NCBI GenBank assembly: GCA_023078555.1
Contig: CM041200.1
Location: forward strand, 8,889,528 to 8,953,527
Reading direction: 5' to 3'
DNA from: Ulva prolifera
Taxonomy: Eukaryota; Chlorophyta; Ulvophyceae; Ulvales; Ulvaceae
Length of the DNA: 64,000 nucleotides
Position numbers and translations under genes: made by a program. Shown here one piece after another: positions 20,668-31,800 of the stretch (position 1 is its first letter; every line of letters starts with the position of its first letter). The notes under the pieces are model-generated. The model was not told where the DNA came from, did no database searches, and saw only the letters and a program-made list of their open reading frames with translations.

Positions 20668-21939
20668 ATGGCCAGCAACATCCGGTCGTGGCTACCAGCG
20701 CCTCGTGGCCTGCTGATGCATCAGGCACGCAGCGCAGGCCACCTGATGCTGCTTGTGACTGCCCTCGTGGCACACTCCTCCTCCATTACAAATGCGACTG
20801 CTGTGCTGGGCACTGGTGACGAGACCAGTGTCGAGGCTGGTGGTGGGGGCAACGTGAGAGCTGCATTCAGCACTGACTCTCTCGATCTGGGCTCCATCGC
20901 CCGGCACCTGCTGCACTCTGGCAGCCACGGCAATCTTCCAAAGTGCTCCAATTGCAAGCTCTTTCATCCCACCGGGAACTCAAACTGGTGGTTCGGCCAC
21001 TGCAGGAAGCAGGGGAGACGGCACAACTGCTGGAAGCGGAAGGGCAGCGCCCGGAACGTCATCGACGCTCCTTCATCCCGAGATGAGCTGGGCAACATCA
21101 CCCCCGCTGCAGAACAGCAACCAGCATTCCGCAGCGGCATACCCAGCCCGCCTCCTCCCAGCCCGGAGTTCCCACCCTTTGAGCCAAACCTCACAGCCAC
21201 TGCACCCTTCGTCGCCTGCCTGTCGGACTCCGACTGCTCGCTCCCAGCCACGAACTTTGCCGTCGTAAACAGCTCCACCCCCCTGAGCTCTGGAAGCGAG
21301 CTCGCGGGTCGCTGCCAGCGCCCAGAGCTCGTGAATGACCCCTCCGGGAACTTCACAGACTTCCCCGGCATCTGCGTGTGCACATACGTCGCCGCCGCGG
21401 CCTCGCCCGGCGTGCGCGACCTCCTCTCCACCTGCAGCACCGCCCGTGACATCCTCCTCAGCTTCGACTCCCTCATCATCGACAGCTCCCCGCTTTCTAG
21501 CCTCATCTCCACCGGCAACTGCCTGCAGCGCGGCGACTTCCCGCCGGGACCAGACGGCGAGCCGCGGACGCCCTTCTTCGTCCCAGGGGACGGCCCATAC
21601 CCGATTCTTGACACAGACCTCAACGCGACGGATGCTAACTTCACGATCGTCACGGATGAGTCCCAGTACGCCTACGGCGTTGTCGTTGCAGACGCGTATG
21701 TTGACGGGGACGACCCCCCCGGCCCGTGCCCCGTCGACTCCGCCTGTGTGCGCAACAACCGTCAGTGCGCTGGCTCCACGCCGGAGCTGGAGCTTGCGAG
21801 GGCGTGCTGTGATGAGACGTACCAGTGCGTGCGCCGCAGCAACGACTTTGCGCAGTGCCGCCTGGGGGGCGTGCCGGGCATCGCGGGCTGGGAGGGGTCC
21901 ATTCTGCCATGTGGGACGCCCCATGATGCCGTTGTGTAG
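20668..21939 (+). CDS. Secreted Cys-rich glycoprotein, family member B
   Basis: 423 residues, single exon. MASNIRSWLPAPRGLLMHQ precedes a hydrophobic signal (LMLLVTALVAHSSS). Then ARHLLH; the module PKCSNCKLFHPTGNSNWWFG-HC; Pro linker SPPPPSPEFPPFEPN; Cys domain CLSDSDC...PGICVCTY...GNCLQ; an insert GPDGEPRTPFFVPGDGPYP shared with broken copy C; and the C-terminal Cys module CVRNNRQCAG...RACCDETYQC...FAQCRLGG...LPCGTPHD. At least seven N-x-S/T sequons. The stop (TAG, 21937-21939) falls exactly where member A has CAG before a possible donor, so B may have lost a C-terminal exon through Gln-to-stop. A 121-base segment is identical to A. Extracellular role inferred; no known family recognised. 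Confidence 0.85.
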   Translation: MASNIRSWLPAPRGLLMHQARSAGHLMLLVTALVAHSSSITNATAVLGTGDETSVEAGGGGNVRAAFSTDSLDLGSIARHLLHSGSHGNLPKCSNCKLFHPTGNSNWWFGHCRKQGRRHNCWKRKGSARNVIDAPSSRDELGNITPAAEQQPAFRSGIPSPPPPSPEFPPFEPNLTATAPFVACLSDSDCSLPATNFAVVNSSTPLSSGSELAGRCQRPELVNDPSGNFTDFPGICVCTYVAAAASPGVRDLLSTCSTARDILLSFDSLIIDSSPLSSLISTGNCLQRGDFPPGPDGEPRTPFFVPGDGPYPILDTDLNATDANFTIVTDESQYAYGVVVADAYVDGDDPPGPCPVDSACVRNNRQCAGSTPELELARACCDETYQCVRRSNDFAQCRLGGVPGIAGWEGSILPCGTPHDAVV

Positions 21940-22249
21940 GTGCCTATGTAGACTATATTGTCGATGTGTATTTCCAGATGCCTTGCTTGAGGCCCCGCGT
22001 GTGGGATTTCTTGCCTGACCAAGAGTTTGCTGAAGGCAATGCCATGTATTCGCACTGCTACCTTTCATTATCTCGGTGCTGCATGGTATGATGTATGGAT
22101 GTCTGGGCTGGCACCCAACACAAGCCGGGGGCATCCATGCGGCAGTTCGTTGTACATTGATCGTACAAGTGCCTCGCCACTGTGCCGTATACTGCGTGAG
22201 AGCGAGCAGAGGCCCAGAGTTTGCTGGAGTACATGCGTGTGCCTCGGGC

Positions 22250-23165
22250 TGTGAAGTTCAGGATTTCGGGGTGTTTTTCAGCGCGTGCAGTGATTTGTTA
22301 TCACAGGGTGTTTTGACAGAAATTTCCTGTACAGTATGTGATAGCAATGCAGCAGTACGTGGGGCAAGGCCAGCTATAGCGCTGTTGCAGTCGTACACCA
22401 GAGATGCGGCGGTATTTAGCATGCATACACCATCGTGGTAACCTCTATCTGTCAAGCTGTCACTGTTTCAGTACGTGTTCTCAACTCGTTGCAGGCAGCC
22501 TACGAGACAAACCATGCACATCTTCCCTGTTCTTCCTTCCTGCGTATGTACCTTCACGAGTCATGCCCTACATCAGGGCTTCTAGTGCATCCCTTGGATG
22601 GAAGTTCATCAAGAATGCCAGTCACCCATTCGGTTTGGCCCTTCCTATTATGACTCGATGTGTGCATGACTCTAGACCTACAGACGCAGGCCTGCGTCTA
22701 CCTAGGTGCCCCACCAGGCTCCGCAACGACATCTCTAGATCTGAGCTACTGTGTGGTAGACGCATTCCGACTCCTCTCATTCCTTGTGCTGCACGTGTTT
22801 CCTGCGACCCGGGTCCTGCCTGCGACCTTGTACACATCCTTCGAGTTGTAACATTCGATGTGGCGGTCTTGCCGCTCGTTGGCCACTAGCTTTCGCAGCG
22901 AGCGCCCTGTCACAACTCAACTAGCCCCAGGGCGCACGCGGTACAGCTGGGGCTAGGCAAGCAGCACAGAAGGCAGGAGAGGAGGAGATAAAGGCGCGCA
23001 ACTGCAACGGTGTCAACACATCGCGGTTACAGACATGGCCTTGCTGTCTGAGCAGGCCCGTGGCTGAGGCACAAAAGCTAGCCTGCCAGCGGCAGCTCGA
23101 AACCAGAAAGGTGAGTTCATTCCCTGTCGAAGAATCCTGTCGAAAATCAGACGAAGGCCGGGCAG
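22250..23165. other. Intergenic region
   Basis: Downstream of B's duplicated flank no gene is supported. ORFs of up to 161 codons (22404-22889) show no motif or paralogue. From 22921 the minus strand continues the frame of pseudogene C past its exon end. Confidence 0.5.
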
Positions 23166-23169
23166 CCAC

Positions 23170-23803
23170 CTGGAGCTCGGCATCATAGGATGCATGTGGC
23201 GTCCCAGGCGGCAAAACTACTCCCTCCCAGGACCGGTCTGGGAGGCCTCCGTACTCCGTCTCCCATCTGGCATTGTGCAAAGTCGGCATCGTGGCACACA
23301 CTGAAGTAATTACCATCGCAGCACGCCCTTGCGAACTCAAGGCCCGGGGCAGAGCCTGCACACTGACGCTTGCGGAGAACACACGCAGGGCCGCGGTAGA
23401 TTAATATTGGCCTCGGAACGACGGGCTCACGGTCCAGGCCTAGGAGGCTCACGGTCCAGCCCATCGACGTAAGCGTCCGCAACAACAGCACCATAGGTAT
23501 ACTGTGAAGGATCAGTGATGATAGTGAAGGTGGGCTCCATGCCGGTGGGGCCTGTGCCGACACTCAGGTATGGGCCGTCCCCCCGGACGAAGCAGGGAGT
23601 CCGTGGCTCGCCGTCAGGGCCCGAAAACTCGCTCTGCTGTAGGCAGTTGCCCGTGGAGATGAGACTGTGGATTAGGAGCGTGTCAAAGGTCAGCGAGGCG
23701 ATGCTGAAGAGGAGTTCCCGGGCGCTGCTGCCTGTCGAGAGCAGGGATTCGAATCTGCGCGGTACTGAACTGACAACATATGTGCAGACGCAGATGCACC
23801 ACA
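23170..23803 (-). pseudogene. Broken Cys-rich family member C
   Basis: On the minus strand, homology to members A and B starts abruptly at the ICVCTY block (about 23803) and runs through LLST.SSARELLFS, SLISTGNCLQ, the GPDGEPRTP insert, YTYGAVVADAYVDG, RKRQCAGS, FARACC, DFAQCQMG and LPPGTPH to CTCCAG at 23170. The signal peptide, WW module, Pro linker and first Cys domain half are missing. The remaining part needs two changes of reading frame (around 23440 and 23260), so it cannot encode the family protein. It is closest to B, with which it shares the GPDGEPRTP insert. Inverted relative to A and B. Confidence 0.8.
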
Positions 23804-23959
23804 CGGATCCGATCGTGATTGCGATCGTGGCACAGACGGTGTTTTGCTGAGTGCTTCTCTGCTGAGGCTCCAACGTTAATTGTGTCGATATTGATGACTC
23901 TGCAGATCGATATTGATAACTCTGTTCGAACGTGCACGTGCTTGTGTGTTGTAGTTTGG

Positions 23960-24014
23960 GTATAGTTTACAAAAGAGTGAACGGGAGAAGACAAACCCCA
24001 AAACCCCGAAGCCC
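23960..24014 (-). mobile_element. Retroposon family 1, 5'-truncated copy
   Basis: TTTACAAAAGAGTGAACGGG start on the plus strand, with flanking direct repeats TGTAGTTTGG at 23950-23959 and 24015-24024. Confidence 0.8.
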
Positions 24015-24024
24015 TGTAGTTTGG

Positions 24025-25488
24025 CTGTGTATTTGTGCGCTGCAATGTGGTGGAGGCACGTAGCAGTGGCGATCACGGGGCAAAATGTTACGTCAGACGT
24101 CCGGGTCGGGGTGGTTGGGGTCATCCCGTATCACACAGTGGATAATTTTGAACCTGCACTCAATAGAGATGCTGGAACCGTGTGCTGCATTGCTCTAAAG
24201 CAGTTCTTCCGGCGTACATGCGAGTGGTTCTAGAAGATCTTGGATCTGTGGCCGGCCGATTGCCCGGAAAGATGAATACATACGGAGGCCCGTTAATTCG
24301 GAGTTGCCATTTTCTCTACAGGAGTCGGCTCAGCTTTTCTAGAAAATCATCATGTAAAGCACATTGAATCAATTGTACTGCTGAGGGCTTCTGAGCAAAG
24401 TAGCTGCTGGATCATCGTGCACGTGGCCAAACACCGAATCAACACGCACACACAAACACAAATGCTCACAACATCCAATACTTTCAATTTGCAGCATTAT
24501 CACAGCTCTTTTCAAAATGAGCTCACCCCGACCATTATTATTGCGGCAGTCGTCACTATTGCAGCAATGGTAGCACACAGGAGCACACACGATACATTGC
24601 ACACCTCTGTCGTGAGCTCTACGTGTTGCCACTGCGGCTCGTGCTTAGCCTAGCCACTGCGGCTCGTGCTTAGCCTAGCCACTGCTACTCCAGCCAAGTG
24701 CACTGGAGGCACGTGCCGCCCGCAGCTTTGTGCTCACATGCCCAAAGGCACATGGAGAGATCATCATTCCGCAGCCATCTCCCTTGTAGCCATCGACTTG
24801 ACCACACTAGGCATGAGCGCAACCGCTCTAGCCACCTCTCAAGCCTGCTCTGGCCGATATGCATGCATCCTGCCATGCCGCCCTAGTAGTAGGGCAGCAC
24901 CCGCCCCCCGCCGAGTGCAAGCATCCGGAAGCTGTGATGCAATTGTCAGTGTGCTACTGCTCGTGCATACTGTTTACTCCGACACCGACCAAAACCCGTA
25001 AGCGGCCTCCCCCTTGCCGCAGCTCTCCACAGCCTGCAGCTCACCAGGCAGCCTGCCACAGCCGCCACAGCCTGCAGCTCACCAACACGCAGCTCATCAC
25101 AGCTTGCGCGCATGTATGCATGTCCGCACACAGACAGCCACTGCGGCCTGCCTCGGTCTGGGAAAGGACGTGCCGTGAGTAAACAGGCCAACAACAGATA
25201 GACTCAACGCTCCCAGCACATTACGTTCAAACCACTGCCACATGGCGATTTGGGTGCATAGCAGCCCCCCCCCCCCCCCCCCCCCCGCAAACCATGTACG
25301 CATGTACCCCTCCCCCCCCCCCCCTCCCCCCCCCCCCCCCGGGGGGAGCTACAGGCATGCATGGCCACAGCCGATGGTCTATCATATGCCGTGACATTCA
25401 CCATTGCCGCCGGTGGCGAGGGCTTGAGCACCCCCGGCCACCGCGCCGCCACCCCACCGCCATGCATGTCCGCAGCTGACAAGGACCC
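24025..25488. other. Intergenic region with simple repeats
   Basis: No gene supported. Contains a 25-base tandem duplication, CCACTGCGGCTCGTGCTTAG plus CCTAG (24628-24677), a (C)22 tract (25265-25286) and an interrupted C tract (25307-25340) followed directly by six G. Confidence 0.6.
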
Positions 25489-26733
25489 CTATGCTGAGGG
25501 ATTCGTGGCCACTGTTGGAGCCTGAGCACCCGCTCCCGCCGAGCTATCGCCGCCAGCACCTGCGCCCGAGGGCGCGCTGGCATCTGCGGCAGTAGCCTCT
25601 CCTGCTGACTCCGCCGCCGCCGGCCGCGCCGGCCCTGCCGCACCATCCACCGACATCATATCCAACTCAATCACATCCTCTACCACCGGACTCACAGCTT
25701 CAACATCTCCGCCATCAGAGTCGTCCCCTTCCAGTTCTCCGTAGCCATCGTAGCTGTCAAATATGCCGTCAACGATCGAAACGTCGACGACCGTGCCAGG
25801 TGCGAAATCCTCCGGATCAACTACTCCACCGCCGCCGCCACCGCCACTGTCGCCGCCCTCTAGGCCCAGCTCGACCTCATCCCCGAGCACAAAGAACGGG
25901 TGCACGGGGTGTGTCGCAGACAGGTCGACGCCCTCCGGCGTGCGCTGAAAACAAAAGCCGACGTCCAGCCCGGCGTTCAGCTCCGCGAGGAGGGGCGCAG
26001 GGAGCTCCTCCCCGAGCTGCGACAGCACCGCAAGCTCCACGATATCAATTGTGGCCTCAAACGATAGATACTTGCACAGGCAGATGCCGGGGACGTCCGC
26101 GAACGCCGCGGGCGGCGCGTCCGCAGGCGGCTCCGGTAGTGCACATTCCGCGTTGAGCAGGCCGGTCGTGTTGAGTGGGATGCTACGGTTCACCGGGACA
26201 AATCCGGAGAAAGGGAGCGCGCAGTCCGCGTCGGAGAGGCAGGCGACGAAGGGGGCGGTGGTGGTGAGATTTTGGTCGAATTCGGGGGGGCCCGGGGCGG
26301 AGGGGGGGGTTGTGCCGGCCTTGCGGCGGCGGCAGTTGAGGATCGATCCGCCGCGGCGGCAGTGGCCGAACCACCAGTTGCCGACCGGGGCGATCAGCTC
26401 GCAGCTGGGGCATGGGGGATATGTCTCTGGCGGCACGGTGCCATGGAGAAGACTCCGTGACCCTCCAGCCACACCGTCGGCCCCCCCGGAGCTGCCGAAG
26501 CTGAAGGCCTGCAGCAGGCTGTTGCGGCCCGTTGTGGCTGGGGACCCCAGGGAGGGACGCGGAGGGAACAGACGGGAGAAGGAGTGATGGGGGTCCTCGA
26601 GTGGCCACAGGGGGCTTTTAAAGAGGACAGAGGTGGATAGGAGTGCGACAGCGAGGATGAGCGTGGCCGCTGAGAGGACGTGGGTTGGGCTGAAAGCCCG
26701 GCGCACAGCCTGTGCGGGGCTGGGTGTCTGCAT
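25489..26733 (-). CDS. Secreted Cys-rich glycoprotein, family member D
   Basis: 414 residues from MQTPSPAQAVRRAFSP; an upstream in-frame ATG (26844) would add 37 residues but would push the hydrophobic signal (VLSAATLILAVALLSTSVLF) too far from the N-terminus. Then RSLLH; the module PPCPSCELIAPVGNWWFGHC; linker GPPEFDQNLTTTAPFVACL; Cys domain CLSDADC...PGICLCKY...GFCFQ. After FAPGTVVDVSIVDG the protein diverges from A and B: the C-terminal Cys module is replaced by an acidic then Ala/Gly/Ser/Pro-rich tail of about 110 residues, with a Gly run (GGDSGGGGGGG). It is the most diverged long member and lies in opposite orientation. Function unknown, likely extracellular. Confidence 0.8.
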   Translation of the reverse strand: MQTPSPAQAVRRAFSPTHVLSAATLILAVALLSTSVLFKSPLWPLEDPHHSFSRLFPPRPSLGSPATTGRNSLLQAFSFGSSGGADGVAGGSRSLLHGTVPPETYPPCPSCELIAPVGNWWFGHCRRGGSILNCRRRKAGTTPPSAPGPPEFDQNLTTTAPFVACLSDADCALPFSGFVPVNRSIPLNTTGLLNAECALPEPPADAPPAAFADVPGICLCKYLSFEATIDIVELAVLSQLGEELPAPLLAELNAGLDVGFCFQRTPEGVDLSATHPVHPFFVLGDEVELGLEGGDSGGGGGGGVVDPEDFAPGTVVDVSIVDGIFDSYDGYGELEGDDSDGGDVEAVSPVVEDVIELDMMSVDGAAGPARPAAAESAGEATAADASAPSGAGAGGDSSAGAGAQAPTVATNPSA

Positions 26734-26848
26734 TCTTGGTACTGTGGCCGACTTTGCTGAGCTGGCGTGTGGTGATGTACAGGGGCGGGTGTGGGGAGAC
26801 GGGAATATTTCTGGCTGCCTGGCACCTGCACACCACACCGCCATGTGA

Positions 26849-26900
26849 GTGATCGTGGTGTATTGCTGACCGGAGTGATCGTGGTGTACTGCTGACCGGA
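26849..26900. repeat. 26-base tandem duplication
   Basis: Two copies of a unit starting GTGATCGTGGTGTA, one substitution apart, about 115 bases upstream of the start codon of gene D; possibly in its promoter. Confidence 0.85.
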
Positions 26901-27349
26901 TCGGCCGAACATGGCATCATGCATGCATCAACTGTGTGAAGCTGCGGCTGTACACTGTGTTTGTTTGTGCAAGTCAGCCCGCGGGGCCGGCGAGCTCGAG
27001 CCTCTGTGCCAGGCGGGGTGATAGAAACCCCCAGTCAATTGCCACATCCGCACTACAAGGCCTCTTGGGCAGAAACTCAAAGGAACAATCTTTGAGGTCT
27101 GTGACGAGTTGTTCCAAGCGCGCCTTGCGCATGCCGGAGCAGTGTTCACACGTGTTGCATGTCGGCCGGGCCACAGGTAGCCACGCTGGCGCAGTGACAG
27201 CTCAGCACTTCATCGGCGAGGTGCGGTGCAATGCACGATCTCGGATGACTGTGAAAGCAATGACAACTGTGATGTAGTGTCCCCAGATCATGCCGCGCAT
27301 GCGCGGAGCACGCATGATGTGCATGCATGTGCGGCAGTGCGGCCGTGTG

Positions 27350-27390
27350 TCATAAGGACAAAGTTGGGAAGGCGGGCAGCACCGGTGGTC
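27350..27390 (-). mobile_element. Retroposon family 2, old 3' fragment
   Basis: CATAAGGACAAAGTTGGGAA.GCGGGCAGCACCG resembles the family 3' end with several substitutions. Confidence 0.45.
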
Positions 27391-28086
27391 CCCGTGCACA
27401 AGAAGAGGCCTCCACCGCCACCAGTCACCAGCGGATGAGGGCACAGCAGCTCAAACATGGCCATTGCGATTGCGATTGCATAGTGATTGCGATTGCATAG
27501 TGATTGCGGTTGCAGTGCAGCGGCAGTGCAGCATGATCAGCGCGTCATCGATGAATTTGCACTCTATCCTCCGTAATTGTGGGAATGCCGACAATTCTGA
27601 GGCATATTCTGAGCACACTAGTAAGTCTGCCGATCCACTGGCGCCGTGGCCCTCTACGTGGGTGTGCAAGGCCATGTGCATCCTGGATCCCTTGGCCACA
27701 AACGGGGGGCGAAACTACATTATCGACCGTACTGAATCGAACGGTACATAAATACATGTGATCATGGGTGCAATGACCATGGGAGACCAAGCGCGGTGTG
27801 AAACTGGGCTCAGTCCTTGTGGCCTGGAGTTATGTCAGCCTAGGGGGATCGTCAGGCTACGGTCAGGCAGCTTTCTGGCAGCCTCCAGGCTGGCATCGGT
27901 GGTCACAGGCTCAAGCCTCAACTGTCGACGACCATCACCTGAAGATACACGTGAACAGGTGCTCTGTTTTTGCCCGGCGGTGCTGCCGGCCTCTCCGGCT
28001 GGGTTTCTATAAAACATTAACAGGTGTAGGGGTGTGGGTGCGTGTGGGTGCGTGTGCAGATGCGCGGTCGGCGTTGGTGTGGGGCC

Positions 28087-28323
28087 AAGTGCTCTACAAC
28101 CCGGCGGTTTTCCCGCTAAAATACACAATAGTTTTCTGACAACACCGCCAGGATTTTCAAAAACCGGCGGTTTTCGTCGCTGAAAACGAGCCTTCAAAGC
28201 CAACATTCTCTAGAGAAAGCGACCGCATCCCGCTGGAAGCTGTCCCTCAGCGGTGCGGTACTGCTAGAATTCAGAAAATCCAGCGGGAATGCCTCCCGGG
28301 AAAAAGGGCACTGTAGAGCACTG
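28087..28323. mobile_element. hAT-like MITE
   Basis: 237 bases with imperfect terminal inverted repeats: AAGTGCTCTACA at the left, and CAGTGCTCTACA reading inward from the right. Subterminal similarity (TTTTCCCG, TTTTCTGA) extends further in. Flanked by 8-base direct repeats GTGGGGCC (28079-28086) and GTGGGGTC (28324-28331), the hAT target-duplication length. No ORF. Confidence 0.7.
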
Positions 28324-28727
28324 GTGGGGTCATCTTGCTGTGCTCGGAAGCCGTGGTCGAGTGCGGCGTCGGCCGGCGTCCGCTGCGATCGGTGGCTTTG
28401 GTGTGCTTGTGCGTTGTTGTGTTTTTTGTTTGATGCCCTGGCGGCCCCGTGGAGCTTGGTAGCACCACGACTTGATGTTTGTAACACACATGGCCTGCCA
28501 CATGGCCTTCCCTGACTAAGATGCAGGCACAGCGTCCCCTGTCAGCATATACAACACCATATTGAACACGACACTGCATACACACACCTGACCCACAGCA
28601 AGTTCACATCCAAAAGAAAAAAGAAAAAAGGGTGTCATTGGATCTAATGTCAACTGCACGGCATCTAGTGTACATGCATTCATGCCCCCACATAGACCTC
28701 CATGCTCCATGCAAACCTGCGTCACTG

Positions 28728-28836
28728 TGTTACAAGGACAAAGCAAGAAAGGCAGGTAGCGCCGCGGGCAATGACCAGTGGGCAACAGATACAGACACCA
28801 GTGGAACCGCACACCCACGCACAGAGCTGCGCAAAG
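28728..28836 (-). mobile_element. Retroposon family 2, truncated copy
   Basis: 109 bases starting at the 3' terminus TTACAAGGACAAAGCAAG on the plus strand, with perfect 11-base direct repeats CTGCGTCACTG at 28717-28727 and 28837-28847. Confidence 0.85.
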
Positions 28837-28849
28837 CTGCGTCACTGGG

Positions 28850-31800
28850 CTGTAGCACTGTGCGCAGAAGTTCTGGCACAGCTGTGCGCAGAAGTTCTGG
28901 CAAGCAGATGGACGCTTCACGAGGTCAAGTGTGTGTGCGAATCTGGCATGCATCTAGTGTGCTCCAGTAGGCATTTCAGGATGCACCGGGTTTATGACTA
29001 CGCAGGCAAACATCAGCAGCAGCATGCAGTGTAAGTTGGTGCCTTAGACCGGTTTTGGTGGTTGTGTCCATGCGGTGACTGCTTGTTGGTCTCGTGCGGC
29101 CCCCGTTGATCCTTGCAACACATGCAGTGCATTGATTTGTTGCAGGGAGAAGTGTCTCTGTGTGAAACACAAGAGCCAGCAAAGCAGCAGTATGAATTTC
29201 ACGGTCATGAGTACCGATATCAGTTACTCTGGAGATGAACCGAACAGTGTGAATTTGATGGAGGCAGGTAGGAAACAAGGTTGCTAGCTTGCTTGGGCTG
29301 CCCTGTGGCACCTGAAAGCCAAAACTAATGTTCAATCCATTGACGAGTCTGTGTCACGAGCGTTCACGGCTCTGGCTGCCACTGTAATGAAGACTGCAGA
29401 GCGTTCTAGACGTGGGTGGCCACCTGGATGCTCCTGGTAACCCATCCAATGCATCTGCACACGGCTCAGGCCGTAGGGCAACGCACTCCGAAAATGAAAC
29501 AAGAGTAAGCGCGTCATTATGACATCTACTACATTCAGGAGGGCCGGAACGGCAGGTAGCGTTGGATGAAAGCTTATTTCGGGGAAGGCTGCACCATTGC
29601 ACTGGCACGCTATGCAATATCACGCAGCAGACAGTCAATTCTGCTTGCAGGACCTAAAGCAGTGCATTATTTGCTACCTGTGTGGAAATTGTGGCAGTGT
29701 TACGCTGTGTCCCCGTTGGAGAACGATTTGTCATGAGTCCAACGTTCGTGACGGAGAACACGATACGATGCACGTCGGCAGTGCACCTCTGCCCGACCAC
29801 ACGAGCACATTCGGCAACAGAATTATCCAGAACTTTACCTGTCAGCTATTCTCCACGGAGGTAGCTACACACGGACTGTCCGTGAGGCAAGCACCCCGAA
29901 GTTGAAGACGCCGCGGAAAGAGGTAGGGACAGCCAGTAGCGTAGGCGCAAAATAGGCTCTATAGCATGCCCTTTTCCCTAAATGTGACGTATCGCAATGA
30001 GGTAACTGTCCCAAGGGCGGCAAAGGGCACAGCGCCAGGTGCCGTGTCGAGAGAGATCTTGCGCGGTGTTTTTAATCACACCCTTCCCTAGCTAGCAGCA
30101 CCCACCCTGTACAGCTGTTCAGAGATATCCTGGGGTGTTCTGCGCGATGATCCACGGCGGTATGATGTCGCGACGGGGCTGCGCAGAAGGAAAACAGCAA
30201 GCTAGCGCAGGCTCTGTAAATTAAGAGGCCCGCCAACTCGCAACTCCGCGATGTAAACAATTATCAAACTGCGACAATGTCAAGCTGCATGCTGTAGAGA
30301 TGTGCACACATACGTGCTGCGCGGGGCGGCATCTATCGCCCGGGGTGTTGCAAATTTGCTTGGTCGGGCTGTATCTCGTCCGCGAGACGCAATTCGTGGC
30401 ATGCAGATCCGCTTCCGCAAACCGCATCTTCTCGGATCCGTTGCCGGAAATTTTCAGCGATGTTTCGTCACCGTGCGATGTTGGATTCGGCTTCCTCGCC
30501 GGAACACGGCGCCATTCGGAATGTGGAATTCGGGACGCGAACGCATGCACAGAAAGACTTCACACAACGGAATCAAATGCACCCGCCAATGCCTGGGGGG
30601 GTGAAGGCAGTTCATAGCCTGCAGCGTTCATCAGCCTGTAGTCCTCGTCATCACATCTGATGCCTTTGCACAACCAATCCTCAATTCCCAGCCCCAGTTT
30701 CAACAGGAATTCCTGCTGGAACTGAGAGGTGCGTGCGGGTAGCGCCGCCGGGTACCCGCACCGGTGGCGCAGCTGCAGCATAGCCAGCGCACAGCTAGCT
30801 GTGTGCTCGAAAGCTGATGCGAGAGCGAGTCCTGTGATGGGATGTTTGGGATCCATCCACTTTTCTGTAGCTGCATGCATTCCTCCACCACCAGGCACGC
30901 ATCTCGAGCTCGTGAGGACTTGTGCTATATCGCATATGTATGCTTACGCCCGTTCCCCAGGGAGAAGAAGAGCTCTTCTGTCCTGCGCAGCACATGCAGT
31001 CTTCTAGGCCATGGGCCTAAGATGCGATCAGTTCGATCACGTATGTAGGGCACTGGCCCGGTGCCGGTCGGACCACAGCTGTGGGACGAGCGCGCGCCAG
31101 CCTCAGGACGTTGTTTGTTAAGCGGACGTTGCATATTCCGCGTACTAGGGCTCTGCCGGAGTCGCCGCGCGCGTGTGCAATCACGAGCGATCGCTGGGCA
31201 CTGCTGGCCTGTGTGTCACGCCACCGGCTACCTACCTGCCACGCCAACACACTTGCACACACAAGATACCCATACATGGGAACATATACACCCGCACTTA
31301 TAATTACCGGCAAACCCCGGCGCACGCGCGGCCTTGGTGGCAAGGCACGCATCGCGACCGTGCACCTCAAGGATCCGGCCGGCCACCATTGCCCAGTGGG
31401 CACGTGCATACACATTGAGTCGGGGACCCCAGCCCCCATGGCAGCCCCCAGCCCCCCGCCCCCCGGCCCCCGGCTCCCGGCCCCTACCGCCCCACACTCT
31501 TATCCCCTCCCCTGGGTGGGTGCTTATGTGTGGGGGTGCTGGAGTGTGAGGCGGTGCTGATGGACACCAGCGTCTAGAGGTGGGTGATGACCGGCAGGGT
31601 TTGACGGTGGCCGGCTTGCGTCTGCGGAGCTCCAGTCCTTGTCATGCGCGCGCGCGGTTTCGGCAGCGCTACCTGCCTGTTTGGTCCTTGTAGGGCCCTG
31701 CAGGGCTGCCACGGCTTCTGTATGTGCGGCGGACGTGCGCATTTCCGCATGCATGCGGTTTCTAAATGTACTGTTGAAGGGCGAAACAGCTTGGCCTCCC

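Noticed and set aside
23745-23765. GATTCGAATC, another B-box-like string
   Set aside because: It lies in the coding homology of pseudogene C and is explained by that sequence; no tRNA fold.
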